Shown piece by piece: positions 9,572 through 18,913 of a stretch of 64,000 nucleotides of DNA. The DNA comes from Bosea sp. ANAM02. GTDB lineage: Bacteria; Pseudomonadota; Alphaproteobacteria; Rhizobiales; Beijerinckiaceae. Location: assembly GCF_011764485.1 (NCBI RefSeq), contig NZ_AP022848.1, forward strand, positions 1,950,001-2,014,000. The letters run 5' to 3'. How positions within the stretch are numbered: the stretch's first letter is position 1; the number at the start of each line of letters is the position of its first letter. The notes under the pieces are model-generated. The model made no database searches. It had not been told where the DNA came from and saw only the letters and a list, made by a program, of their open reading frames with translations. Made by a program: the position numbers and the translations under genes.

Positions 9572-10570
9572 ATGCGCCTTGCCGCCGCCCTGTCCCGTTC
9601 CGCGGACCCGAGCAGCTTCGCCGCCAGCTTCGCGGCGACGGTGGTGCTGGCGGTCGGGCTGCTGGCGGCGCTGACCTTCTGGCGCGATCCCTACTGGGTT
9701 TTCCGGGATAGCCCGCCCTGGACGCGCGGTGGCGCCGGTGCGAGCCGCCTGCTCGATGTCGAGATGCGCCTGATCAAGCCGCTCCAGATCGCGAGGCTGA
9801 AGCCGCAGACGCTGCTGATCGGCTCCTCGGTGGTCTATCGCGGCCTCGATCCGCGCGACGTCTCAGCCGCTGCGGGGCAGGTCTATAATGCCGGCTTCTC
9901 CGCCTTGATGGCGCGGGAGCTGCCGACGCTGGCGGCATTGGCGGTCGATATCGGCAGCGTGAGGCAGGTCGTGATCGCGCTCGATTATTTCATGTTCACG
10001 GCATGGCCGCCGCCGCCGCCGATTGACCGCAAGCTCGCGACGGCATCGGGTCGCCGCGAGGCGCTGATTTCGACCGTCCTGAATCCGAAGACCATCGACA
10101 ATCTGCGCGGGCGCCGGGTCCTGCGGACCGAGCCCGGCCTCTGGCACGTCGACGGCTACAAGGCGACGCCGGATTTCGATACGGAACTCGTCGGGAAGAT
10201 CAGCCGCGAGCAGAACATCGCGGCGATGGTTTATCGGCCGGACGATCTCGCTCATCTCGAACGCGCACTGGACCTGTTGCGGGGGCGAGATGTCACGATC
10301 GTCCTGTCGCCGATGAGCGCGGCGCAGCGGCAGCTCATTGCCGATGGCGGGCGGGCTTCCGAGCTGGCCGCCTGGCAGCGGGACATCGCCGCCCTGGCGA
10401 CGCGGCGGGGCCTGCCGTTCCACGATCTCGTCTCAGGCCATCCGTTCGAGGATTTCGATCCCGCCAAGGCATCCTCGCGCTACTGGCTCGACACCCTGCA
10501 CTTCAAGCCGGAGGTCGGCCGCTGGCTGCTCGGGCGGATCGGGCTCGGGCGGCATCGCGCAGGCGCCTGA
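9572..10570 (+). CDS. Membrane-anchored SGNH-hydrolase-like protein
   Basis: 332 residues with one N-terminal transmembrane helix (about 17-38, FAATVVLAVGLLAALTFW) and a long presumably periplasmic part. The segment LLIGSSVVYRGLDP resembles SGNH block I, with a nucleophile Ser in GSS. Near the end, LDTLHFKPEVG gives the Asp-x-x-His of block V, so a Ser-His-Asp esterase or acetyl-transfer site of the AlgX/DltD type is plausible. No close family is recognised. The last 68 nt overlap the opposite-strand GNAT gene tail to tail. Function in modifying surface polysaccharide is inference only. Confidence 0.6.
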   Translation: MRLAAALSRSADPSSFAASFAATVVLAVGLLAALTFWRDPYWVFRDSPPWTRGGAGASRLLDVEMRLIKPLQIARLKPQTLLIGSSVVYRGLDPRDVSAAAGQVYNAGFSALMARELPTLAALAVDIGSVRQVVIALDYFMFTAWPPPPPIDRKLATASGRREALISTVLNPKTIDNLRGRRVLRTEPGLWHVDGYKATPDFDTELVGKISREQNIAAMVYRPDDLAHLERALDLLRGRDVTIVLSPMSAAQRQLIADGGRASELAAWQRDIAALATRRGLPFHDLVSGHPFEDFDPAKASSRYWLDTLHFKPEVGRWLLGRIGLGRHRAGA

Positions 10571-11669
10571 GCCACATCCGGCCGAAGGCTGCGATCTGCG
10601 CCAGGCCGGGACGGCCCGGCCCGACCCTGATGACGGCGTTGGCCATCTCGCGACGTTCGCCCCAGACATAGGTGCCGGCATCGACCCCTTCGCCGGCGCC
10701 GCTGTCGAAGAAGGCCGGCGGCGTGCCGTTGAAATCGGCCTGCAGCATGGCGATCGCCAGCGTCCGGCCGGGGGAATGACGGCTTTGAGTCTCGTCATAG
10801 GCGATCTTGAGGAAATGCCGGCGGCTGCCGCTCTCGATCAGCAGCCCCATCGCGATGGCCTGCCCGTCAAGCAGCAGCGTGTCGATCAGCAGCATGTCGT
10901 CGGCGGCGCAGAGTTCCGCCAAGCGGCGGATATAGGCGGTGTCGGCCGGCAGGCAGGCGATGGCCGTGCCTTCCTCGCCCTTCCAGCCGGAGGCTTCCAT
11001 GGCGAGGAAGGCGTCGAGCGCCTCCAGCGCGCCCCTCCCACGATTGCGCCGGAAGGTCAGGGCCCCCTGCTTCGCCACGGCCCGGAACTGCTGCATCCGC
11101 TTCTTGTATGACGAGCCCAGTGCTCGCCTCAGATAGGCCTCGAAGCTGTCATCGGGGCGCGGGATCATCACCGGGCGGATCCAGCGCTCGTAGGTCGAGA
11201 TCGCGCTGCCGGTCTGGCGGCAGGCTTCGGCGAGCGCGGCGTAACAGGGGCCGTCGAGCGGGAGCAGCGGCAGCAGCAGGCGATGCGGCAGGTCGCGCGA
11301 GGCGAGGAGATAGCGCATCAGGGCGCGGGCCGCTTCCGCCGCATGGTCGCGGTCGAGCACCGGCAGGGACGAGACCTCGTAGAGCGGCACCAGCGGCGCG
11401 GCGAGGGCGTCGGAGAAGCCGCTGCGCCAGCCCTTTACGCGCCGGAAGGCCCAGATTCCGACGAGCTGCTCGAAATCGAGCGCTTCACTGTACCAGGCGC
11501 AGAGGACGACGACCTCCTCTTCCGGCACGAGTGCCGTCGCGGCCGAGACGGCGGCCGGCGCCATATGCGGATTGGGCTCGAGCGCGTGGCGTGCGAGCTC
11601 CGCGAAAACCGGCCCCAGCTCCGCATAGGCGGTGGGGTCGAGGCGCCTGACGACGATTCCCGTGCTCAA
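10503..11669 (-). CDS. GNAT-type acetyltransferase (Acetyltransf_6, BcsL/CelD-like)
   Basis: 388 residues with the double-GNAT layout seen in CelD/BcsL-type proteins. The C-terminal half has SSYKKRMQQFRAVAKQGALTF, FLAMEASGWKGEEGTAIA, and a final strand region FDSGAGEGVDAGTYVWGER. Such proteins act on cellulose or other exopolysaccharide, or on FemAB-type substrates; the substrate here is unknown. The start is a TTG at 11669 overlapping the upstream stop as TTGA, because no ATG or GTG lies early enough to keep the domain. It is the third gene of a unit with fliK and an FlhB-like gene. Confidence 0.72.
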   Translation of the reverse strand: MSTGIVVRRLDPTAYAELGPVFAELARHALEPNPHMAPAAVSAATALVPEEEVVVLCAWYSEALDFEQLVGIWAFRRVKGWRSGFSDALAAPLVPLYEVSSLPVLDRDHAAEAARALMRYLLASRDLPHRLLLPLLPLDGPCYAALAEACRQTGSAISTYERWIRPVMIPRPDDSFEAYLRRALGSSYKKRMQQFRAVAKQGALTFRRNRGRGALEALDAFLAMEASGWKGEEGTAIACLPADTAYIRRLAELCAADDMLLIDTLLLDGQAIAMGLLIESGSRRHFLKIAYDETQSRHSPGRTLAIAMLQADFNGTPPAFFDSGAGEGVDAGTYVWGERREMANAVIRVGPGRPGLAQIAAFGRMWLRRLRDAARARSARAASGRPPA

Positions 11670-11959
11670 GACCGATGGCCGTCCCGGTTCGGCCGGCGCA
11701 ACTCGCCGCGCAGGGAGAGGACGAAGGCGATCACCTGCGCGGTCGCGCGGTAGAGCTCCTCCGGGATCTGGTCGTCGAGCTCGACCGCCGAAAGCGCCTG
11801 CGCGAGGATGGCGTTCTGCTCGACCGCGACGTCGTGCTCCCTTGCGGTCTCGACGATGCGTTCGGCCAATTCGCCACGGCCCTTGGCGGTGACGCGGGGT
11901 GCGCCATGTCCGTCATATTCCAGCGCGACGGCGATGCGGGGCGGCTGCGGCGCGCTCAT
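11666..11959 (-). CDS. FlhB C-terminal-domain protein (FlhB2/FlhX-like)
   Basis: 97 residues that match only the cytoplasmic C-terminal domain of FlhB: RIAVALEYDGHGAPRVTAKG, ELAERIVETAREHDVAVEQN and IPEELYRATAQVIAFV. There are no transmembrane helices. The NPTH autocleavage motif of full FlhB is absent, since the chain starts just after where it would lie. Stand-alone forms of this domain are known and can partly replace the cleaved FlhB tail in switching export substrates. Start and fliK stop overlap by 4 nt (ATGA). Confidence 0.82.
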   Translation of the reverse strand: MSAPQPPRIAVALEYDGHGAPRVTAKGRGELAERIVETAREHDVAVEQNAILAQALSAVELDDQIPEELYRATAQVIAFVLSLRGELRRPNRDGHRS

Positions 11960-13587
11960 GACAGGCGGTCCAGGAACTGGCCGGCGGTCGGCTGCATCAC
12001 GCGCGGCTGGCCGGTATGGATGTCGACGGCGCCGCTGGCGAAATCGGCATCGAGCAGGGCGCCTTCGAGGCCGGGCGCCGCGCCGCGCAGGAGCTGGCTG
12101 GTCTCCTCGCGCTCGGCCCAGATCGAGACGCCGACATCGCGGCCCTGCAAGGTCACGACGCCCTGGAGTGGCCCCATCGGCTCGACGTCGAGCGCGAAGC
12201 GGATGCGCCAGAGCGGCGGGCTGACGCCTTTCGCATCGCGGCGGGGGGCGTCGCGCTCGACCTGAAGGGGCAGCATCGTGATGCCCTGCTGGAAGGCGAG
12301 CGGGATTTCGGCGAGCCAGCGCTGTGCCGGCTGAGCGCCGTCCTGCCGGGCGGGCTCCAGCGGCAGCGAGGCGTATTGCGTCAGCTTGATCCGGTCGAGC
12401 GCGGCCTCGGTCTGGTCGAGCAGGGTCTCGGCGATGGCGAGGGGTTTTTCGCCGGGCGCCAGCGAAGGCTCCACAGCCGGCTGCGGCGAAAGCGGGCCGT
12501 CGCGGCGGGGCGGGGCGAGGCGGGCAAGCTGGTCGGTTGCGGCCGGGTCGGCGAGTTGTTCCGCGCCCGCGTGCTCGTGGCGGCTCGCCTTCGGATCCGG
12601 CGACAAGGCGTCGATGATCGGCAGCAAGGTCTCGCGCAACGCCTGCAGCCCGGCCTTGAGGTCGCCCTGCCGCGGTGCCGGCAATGCCGCGGCCTGCCTT
12701 GCGTCGAAGAAGAGACCCGAAGCCTGGAAGGCTTCCTTCAGCTTCGCCGCTGTCGGGGGCTGGCGCTCGGCGGGCATGGCCTGAGCCAGCACCTGCTGGA
12801 TCGCGGGCGGCAGCGTCTTCGGCAGGGCGAGCGAGATCGAGCCTTGCGCGATGGCGCGCAGATTGGCGAAGAGCGGCGCGAGCCCGGCCTGATGCTGCAG
12901 CATGGGACCCAGCAACGGCCCGGCGACGGCGCGCGCGGTCGCGGCCGTGATCGCGGGAGCGGCGGGAGATGAGGCAGCCGTCGGGGCGGCCAGATTGGCG
13001 GCGGTGGCGCCTGTCGGGGTGGCTCCCGCCACTCCCGTGCCCGCAATGGCGGGCTGCGGCGTCGACAGTCCCCGGGTCTGCAGGGCCTGCTGGAGGAGGG
13101 CTTGCTGAACTGCCACGGGCGAGGGCGGGTGTGCGGCCTGCGCGAGCGCCGGTGCCGGCGTAGCGGCCACCTGCGGCGCAACGCTGGCTGCGGCCGTGGG
13201 GATCGGCCGGGTCGGAGCGGCCGTCGAAGCCGGAGGAGCGTTCGGCGGAGCGGCTTGAGATGTCGGGGCCGGCTGCGGCTGGGCCTGCCCGGTCACCGCT
13301 GCCGCCGGCGGGCGGATTTCGACCAGCGTGGCGCGCAGGTCGCCGCCGGGCTGCTCGAGCCGCAGCACGAGCGTGGCGCCCGGCTGCAGGGCCGCTTGCC
13401 TGGCTTGGGGGCCGGCGAGGACGAGCGCGACCTTGGTCTCGCCGATCATCGCGGTCGCGGTGCCGTCCGGCTCCAGCGCAGCGAGCCGCGCCTGTACCGT
13501 CCGGCCAGCCGCCAGCTCGCCCGCCGCGTCGAGCGCCTGCAGCAGGGTGGCGAAGGTCTGGCTCTTGACGAGCTGGGCGAGATTCAT
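11956..13587 (-). CDS. fliK: Flagellar hook-length control protein FliK
   Basis: 543 residues. A long Ala/Pro/Gln-rich low-complexity N-terminal and middle region (to about 430) is followed by a conserved Flg_hook domain: WLAEIPLAFQQGITMLPLQV, LWRIRFALDVEPMGPLQGVV and VSIWAEREETSQLLRG. FliK acts as the molecular ruler for the hook and interacts with the FlhB C-domain, which is encoded next to it here. ATG 13587 is chosen, with AAGG 7-10 nt upstream; a TTG 18 nt earlier is in frame. No other flagellar gene lies in the window. Confidence 0.85.
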   Translation of the reverse strand: MNLAQLVKSQTFATLLQALDAAGELAAGRTVQARLAALEPDGTATAMIGETKVALVLAGPQARQAALQPGATLVLRLEQPGGDLRATLVEIRPPAAAVTGQAQPQPAPTSQAAPPNAPPASTAAPTRPIPTAAASVAPQVAATPAPALAQAAHPPSPVAVQQALLQQALQTRGLSTPQPAIAGTGVAGATPTGATAANLAAPTAASSPAAPAITAATARAVAGPLLGPMLQHQAGLAPLFANLRAIAQGSISLALPKTLPPAIQQVLAQAMPAERQPPTAAKLKEAFQASGLFFDARQAAALPAPRQGDLKAGLQALRETLLPIIDALSPDPKASRHEHAGAEQLADPAATDQLARLAPPRRDGPLSPQPAVEPSLAPGEKPLAIAETLLDQTEAALDRIKLTQYASLPLEPARQDGAQPAQRWLAEIPLAFQQGITMLPLQVERDAPRRDAKGVSPPLWRIRFALDVEPMGPLQGVVTLQGRDVGVSIWAEREETSQLLRGAAPGLEGALLDADFASGAVDIHTGQPRVMQPTAGQFLDRLS

Positions 13588-13740
13588 CGAACGGCCTTGT
13601 GACAACGTGCCATCCTGTCATGAAAGATTAAGCATTTCCTTGTCGTCCGGCCGCGCGGTGCAGGGCGCGCCTGCGCGCCTGGCGCTGGTCTCGGATGCCC
13701 GGCTGCGGCAGGGTTGGCGACCCCGTTCGAGGATATCGCC

Positions 13741-14748
13741 ATGGATTATCGCCGTCTCGGCCGCTCCGGCCTCAAGGTTTCGCCGCTCTGCCTGGGCACG
13801 ATGATGTTCGGCGGCCCGACCGACGAGGCGACGTCGCGCCGGATCATCGACAATGCGCGCGAGGCCGGAATCAATTTCATCGACACGGCCGATGCCTATA
13901 GCGAGGGCGGCTCCGAGGAGGTCACCGGCCGTGCCATCGCGGCTCATCGCTACGACTGGATCCTGGCGACGAAGGTCGCCAACGCCATGGGGCCGGGGCC
14001 GATGCAGGGCGGGCTGTCGCGGCGCTGGGTCCTGCGCGCCTGCGAGGACAGCCTGCGCCGGCTCGGCACCGAGACGATCGATATCTACTACCTCCACAAG
14101 GAGGACCATACGACGCCGCTGGAGGAGACGGTGCATGCGATCGCCGATCTCGTCCGGCAGGGCAAGATCCGGCATTTCGGCGTCTCGAACTATCGCGCCT
14201 GGCGATTGGCCGAGATCTGCCGGCTCTGCGACGAGATCGGCATCGACCGGCCCGTGGTCAGCCAGCCCTATTACAACGCGATGAACCGTATGCCGGAGGT
14301 CGAGCATCTGCCGGCCTGCGGCTATTTCGGGCTGGGCGTCGCCTCCTATTCACCCCTGGCGCGCGGCGTATTGACCGCGAAATACGCCCCGGGCCAGGCG
14401 CCGGCCGAGGGCACGCGCGCCGGGCGCGGCGACCGGCGGATGATGCAGGCGGAATGGCGCGAGGAGAGCCTGGTCATCGCCCAGACGATCAGGGACCATG
14501 CAGCACGGAAAGGACTGACGCCGATCCAGTTCGCGGTGCGCTGGGTGCTGAACAATGCCTTCGTCACGGCTGCGATCGCCGGTCCGCGCACCTTCGAGCA
14601 GTGGGAGGCCTATCTTGCCGCGCTCGATGCCGGTTTCGACGCGGAGGACGAGGCGCTGATCGACCGGCTGGTGCCGGCAGGCCACCCTTCGACGCCGGGC
14701 TACAGCGACCCGGCCTATCCGCTGGAGGGGCGCGTCAGCCGCGTCTGA
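13741..14748 (+). CDS. Aldo/keto reductase
   Basis: 335-residue NADPH-dependent oxidoreductase of the AKR superfamily. The catalytic tetrad is visible: Asp48 and Tyr53 in FIDTADAYSEGGSE, Lys78 in ILATKVANAM, and His119 in YYLHKEDHTT. The cofactor-binding end is IAGPRTFEQWEAYLAAL. The ATG at 13741 follows GAGG by 8 nt. The gene is divergent from fliK and stands alone. The substrate cannot be predicted; the closest general type is the YghZ/Tas/AKR11-13 group. Confidence 0.88.
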   Translation: MDYRRLGRSGLKVSPLCLGTMMFGGPTDEATSRRIIDNAREAGINFIDTADAYSEGGSEEVTGRAIAAHRYDWILATKVANAMGPGPMQGGLSRRWVLRACEDSLRRLGTETIDIYYLHKEDHTTPLEETVHAIADLVRQGKIRHFGVSNYRAWRLAEICRLCDEIGIDRPVVSQPYYNAMNRMPEVEHLPACGYFGLGVASYSPLARGVLTAKYAPGQAPAEGTRAGRGDRRMMQAEWREESLVIAQTIRDHAARKGLTPIQFAVRWVLNNAFVTAAIAGPRTFEQWEAYLAALDAGFDAEDEALIDRLVPAGHPSTPGYSDPAYPLEGRVSRV

Positions 14749-14761
14749 GCGGCGGTTCCGC

Positions 14762-15085
14762 TCAGTTCATCATGCAGAAGCCGCCGACCACGACATCGGT
14801 CTGGCACCAGGGCTTCCTGGCATCGTCGTTCGCCGAAAGGCGCAGCGGCACAGGCTCCTTGGCTTGCGCGGTCGCGGGCGGAAACGGAACGCGCTCGGGC
14901 TCTGCGCTTGCGGCTTTTGCACGGCTCGCGCCGGCGGCGAGGCCCGGGACGATGACGACGCTGCGGCTGGTTTTGGCCGACGAACCGGAGCTGCGACCGC
15001 CGAAACGGAACTTGGCCGCCTCGGCCTGGACAGGCAGCAAGGCGGCGGTTGCGAGCAGGCAGGCGAGGGCGGCGATGCGGCGCAT
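14762..15085 (-). CDS. Small secreted protein of unknown function
   Basis: 107 residues. The N-terminus MRRIAALACLLATAALLPVQ followed by AEAA is a signal peptide with a likely cut after AEA. The mature part is basic and Ser/Ala-rich, then Pro-rich, and ends in KPWCQTDVVVGGFCMMN with two Cys that could form a disulfide. GGGAG lies about 10 nt upstream of the ATG. It ends 13 nt after the convergent reductase. I recognise no family; coding status rests on the signal peptide and the ribosome site. Confidence 0.6.
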   Translation of the reverse strand: MRRIAALACLLATAALLPVQAEAAKFRFGGRSSGSSAKTSRSVVIVPGLAAGASRAKAASAEPERVPFPPATAQAKEPVPLRLSANDDARKPWCQTDVVVGGFCMMN

Positions 15086-15223
15086 GAGGATAGTCTCCCG
15101 GTTCTCGACAGGATGCCGCGATCTGCCGCAAGGACAAGGAAAGCCTGCAATCAGTCTCAGCGAGGCGTTAATGCCGATGCGAGCGACTGTTCGGGACAGG
15201 AGCCGGCATTCCCGGACGAATCG

Positions 15224-16030
15224 TCAATGCCCGGGCAGGACGACCATGGTGGGCCTGGCCGGCAGTGTCGCCTTGGCCAGCGTGATCGTGGCCTGATCGC
15301 GGCGCTCGACCGGCCAGATCTCCTGCGTGCGGGCGAGGAAGCGGGCAAGCGTGCCGCCGCCGAAGAAATGCATGGGTATCATCACCCGCGCCTGGATCGA
15401 TTTCAGCACGTCAAGCATGCCGGTCTGGTCGAGCGTATAGCTGCCGTCGACCGGGAAGAGCACGATATCGACCCGGCCGAGCGCACGCAGGTGGCCTGCC
15501 TCCAGCGGGTGATGCAGATGGCCGAGATGGGCGATGCAGAGTTCGCCGATCTCGAAGACGAAGATCGAGTTGCCGTCATAATCCGTGCCCCCCTCGTAGC
15601 TGCGGATATTGGTCGGCACGTTGCGGACGCGGACATCACTGAGCGTGAGGTCGTGCTGCGCCGCGCCACGCCCGGACAGGTCCCAGCCGGGCAGGACATG
15701 CTTGATGGCAGGGTCGGGATTGCGCGAATTATGGGTCGAATGCGCCTTGTTCATCGTGGCGATGTCGGGCGTCACCGGCGGGCGGACATAGTCGTTGTAG
15801 TCGGTCGCGATCTTCACGCCGCCCGGCGTCTCGATCAGGAAGGTGGCATGGCCGACGAAGGTCAGCCTGGCCTCGTCCTTCGCCAGCTGCACCCGGTGGA
15901 TCGGCAGGCCGAGGCTCGCCATCTCCGGTCGGCAGCCGGGCTCGTTCGACTGGGCTCGGGCATGCTGAGTCGCCAGCAAAGCCAGGATCAAAGCCGCAAG
16001 GATGCGCAACAGGACGGCGGGCAGGCTCAT
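15224..16030 (-). CDS. Exported metallo-beta-lactamase-fold hydrolase
   Basis: 268 residues. A signal peptide (MSLPAVLLRILAALILALLA, cut near ARA/QS) precedes a small metallo-beta-lactamase-fold domain of the UlaG/UPF0173 type: LTFVGHATFLIETPGGVKIATDY, then CIAHLGHLHHPLEAGHLRAL with metal-type His residues, then VDIVLFPVDGSYTLD and the late His in VMIPMHFFGGG. These match the pattern of a one-domain metal hydrolase. The substrate is unknown; export to the periplasm is unusual for the UlaG-like group. It stands alone, divergent from ettA. Confidence 0.8.
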   Translation of the reverse strand: MSLPAVLLRILAALILALLATQHARAQSNEPGCRPEMASLGLPIHRVQLAKDEARLTFVGHATFLIETPGGVKIATDYNDYVRPPVTPDIATMNKAHSTHNSRNPDPAIKHVLPGWDLSGRGAAQHDLTLSDVRVRNVPTNIRSYEGGTDYDGNSIFVFEIGELCIAHLGHLHHPLEAGHLRALGRVDIVLFPVDGSYTLDQTGMLDVLKSIQARVMIPMHFFGGGTLARFLARTQEIWPVERRDQATITLAKATLPARPTMVVLPGH

Positions 16031-16234
16031 CGGCGGGCTCCGGCAGCGTTCAGGCTGTCAGAGCTTCGGGCAAAAGCCGGGCCGGGGGAAGGGCGCCGGA
16101 AGCGCTCTACCGCATTTGTGAAAGGCACCTGCTTCGCCGGCAGGCGGTTGCGGGCGGCGCGCCCGGTCGCTACATAGCGGCCAGATTTCCCGACATCCGT
16201 CGCCAAGCGTTCTAAAGCGGAGCCCGCTCGCCCC

Positions 16235-17887
<1,653 letters not shown>

Positions 17888-17908
17888 CGCTTCAGGCCTG
17901 AATCAAGA

Positions 17909-17942
17909 GAGCCCGTGGTGCCCTACGCTCCGCGGGCTTTTC
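17909..17942 (+). terminator. Intrinsic terminator of ettA
   Basis: GAGCCCG and CGGGCT form the stem 22 nt after the ettA stop, with a loop of about 17 nt and TTTT directly after the right arm. This is the standard rho-independent layout. Confidence 0.75.
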
Positions 17943-18034
17943 GTCGGGCTGCTTCAAGATGAATGCCGTGGTGGCGCAGCGATCCGCTGTCGCAGGTGCT
18001 GGACGACGGATCTGTTCCGGCCTCAACTGGCGGC

Positions 18035-18673
18035 ATGCTGACTCTCGACCATCTCACCGTCATCGCGCCGACGCTTGTGGAGGGCGTCGCGCATGTTCGC
18101 GATTGCCTCGATCTCGATGTGCCCTTCGGGCAGCGGCACGGCTATATGGGCACGCATAATCACCTGCTGCAGCTTGGCGGTTCCGCCTATCTGGAGATCG
18201 TCGCGCTCGATCCCGACGGGGCCTATCCCGGACGCGCCCGCTGGTTCGGGCTCGACGACCGGAAGCAGGTCCGGCGGGATTGGGATGCCGGTCGCCGTTT
18301 GCGCGCATGGGTAGCCCGGACCGACCGGATCGATGATGTCCTGAAAGGTCGTGAGGCGATCTTCGGCCGCAAGGCCGGGCTGCCGATGGACGCTCCCGTC
18401 TTCGATTTCGCCATTCCGGATGACGGCTCGCTGCCCTGGGGCGGGGCGGTTCCCTCGATCATCGACCGGCGCGGCAAGCCGCGCTCGATGGCTTCGATCG
18501 CCGATCTGGGCGCGCGGCTGCGCGGGTTCTCGCTGGAACATCCGGAGGCGCAGGCGATCGCGGCGTTGTTGCAGGAGCTGGGCACGGAGCAGGGGCCCAT
18601 CGTCAGCCATGGGCGGGAGCTGTGCTATCGGGCCCGGATCGAGACGCCCGGAGGGCTCAGGGACTTGAGCTGA
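18035..18673 (+). CDS. VOC-superfamily (glyoxalase-like) protein
   Basis: 212 residues of the glyoxalase-like domain type found as stand-alone proteins: LTLDHLTVIAPTLVEGVAHV opens the fold, MGTHNHLLQLGGSAYLEIV carries metal-type His and Glu positions, and the second half has VFDFAIPDDGSLPWGGAVPS. The start is ATG 18035; the frame extends 24 codons upstream with no family resemblance. The substrate is unknown. It is a single gene following the ettA terminator. Confidence 0.78.
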   Translation: MLTLDHLTVIAPTLVEGVAHVRDCLDLDVPFGQRHGYMGTHNHLLQLGGSAYLEIVALDPDGAYPGRARWFGLDDRKQVRRDWDAGRRLRAWVARTDRIDDVLKGREAIFGRKAGLPMDAPVFDFAIPDDGSLPWGGAVPSIIDRRGKPRSMASIADLGARLRGFSLEHPEAQAIAALLQELGTEQGPIVSHGRELCYRARIETPGGLRDLS

Positions 18674-18913
18674 CGATACGGAAGATTTGATAGCGATTTT
18701 CCGTCGAAGGTCAGCGTAATTTAGCCGGAGACAAGAGTAGCAGGCGGGTCCGGTATGCGGTTTCCGACTGACGACTTAAGTTATGATTAAGGCCGCGGCT
18801 CCTAGGAGCAGAGTCGCGTCCAAAGCAATTCTGCGCCTTGGAGCTGATAAATCCGATCCGGAACCGGTCAATTTATTGATTGTGTTCTTGCTGCCATGAC
18901 GTGAAGGTTGACT

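Noticed and set aside
9572..11669. SGNH-like and GNAT genes as part of a capsule or cellulose locus
   Set aside because: No glycosyltransferase, synthase or export gene is adjacent.
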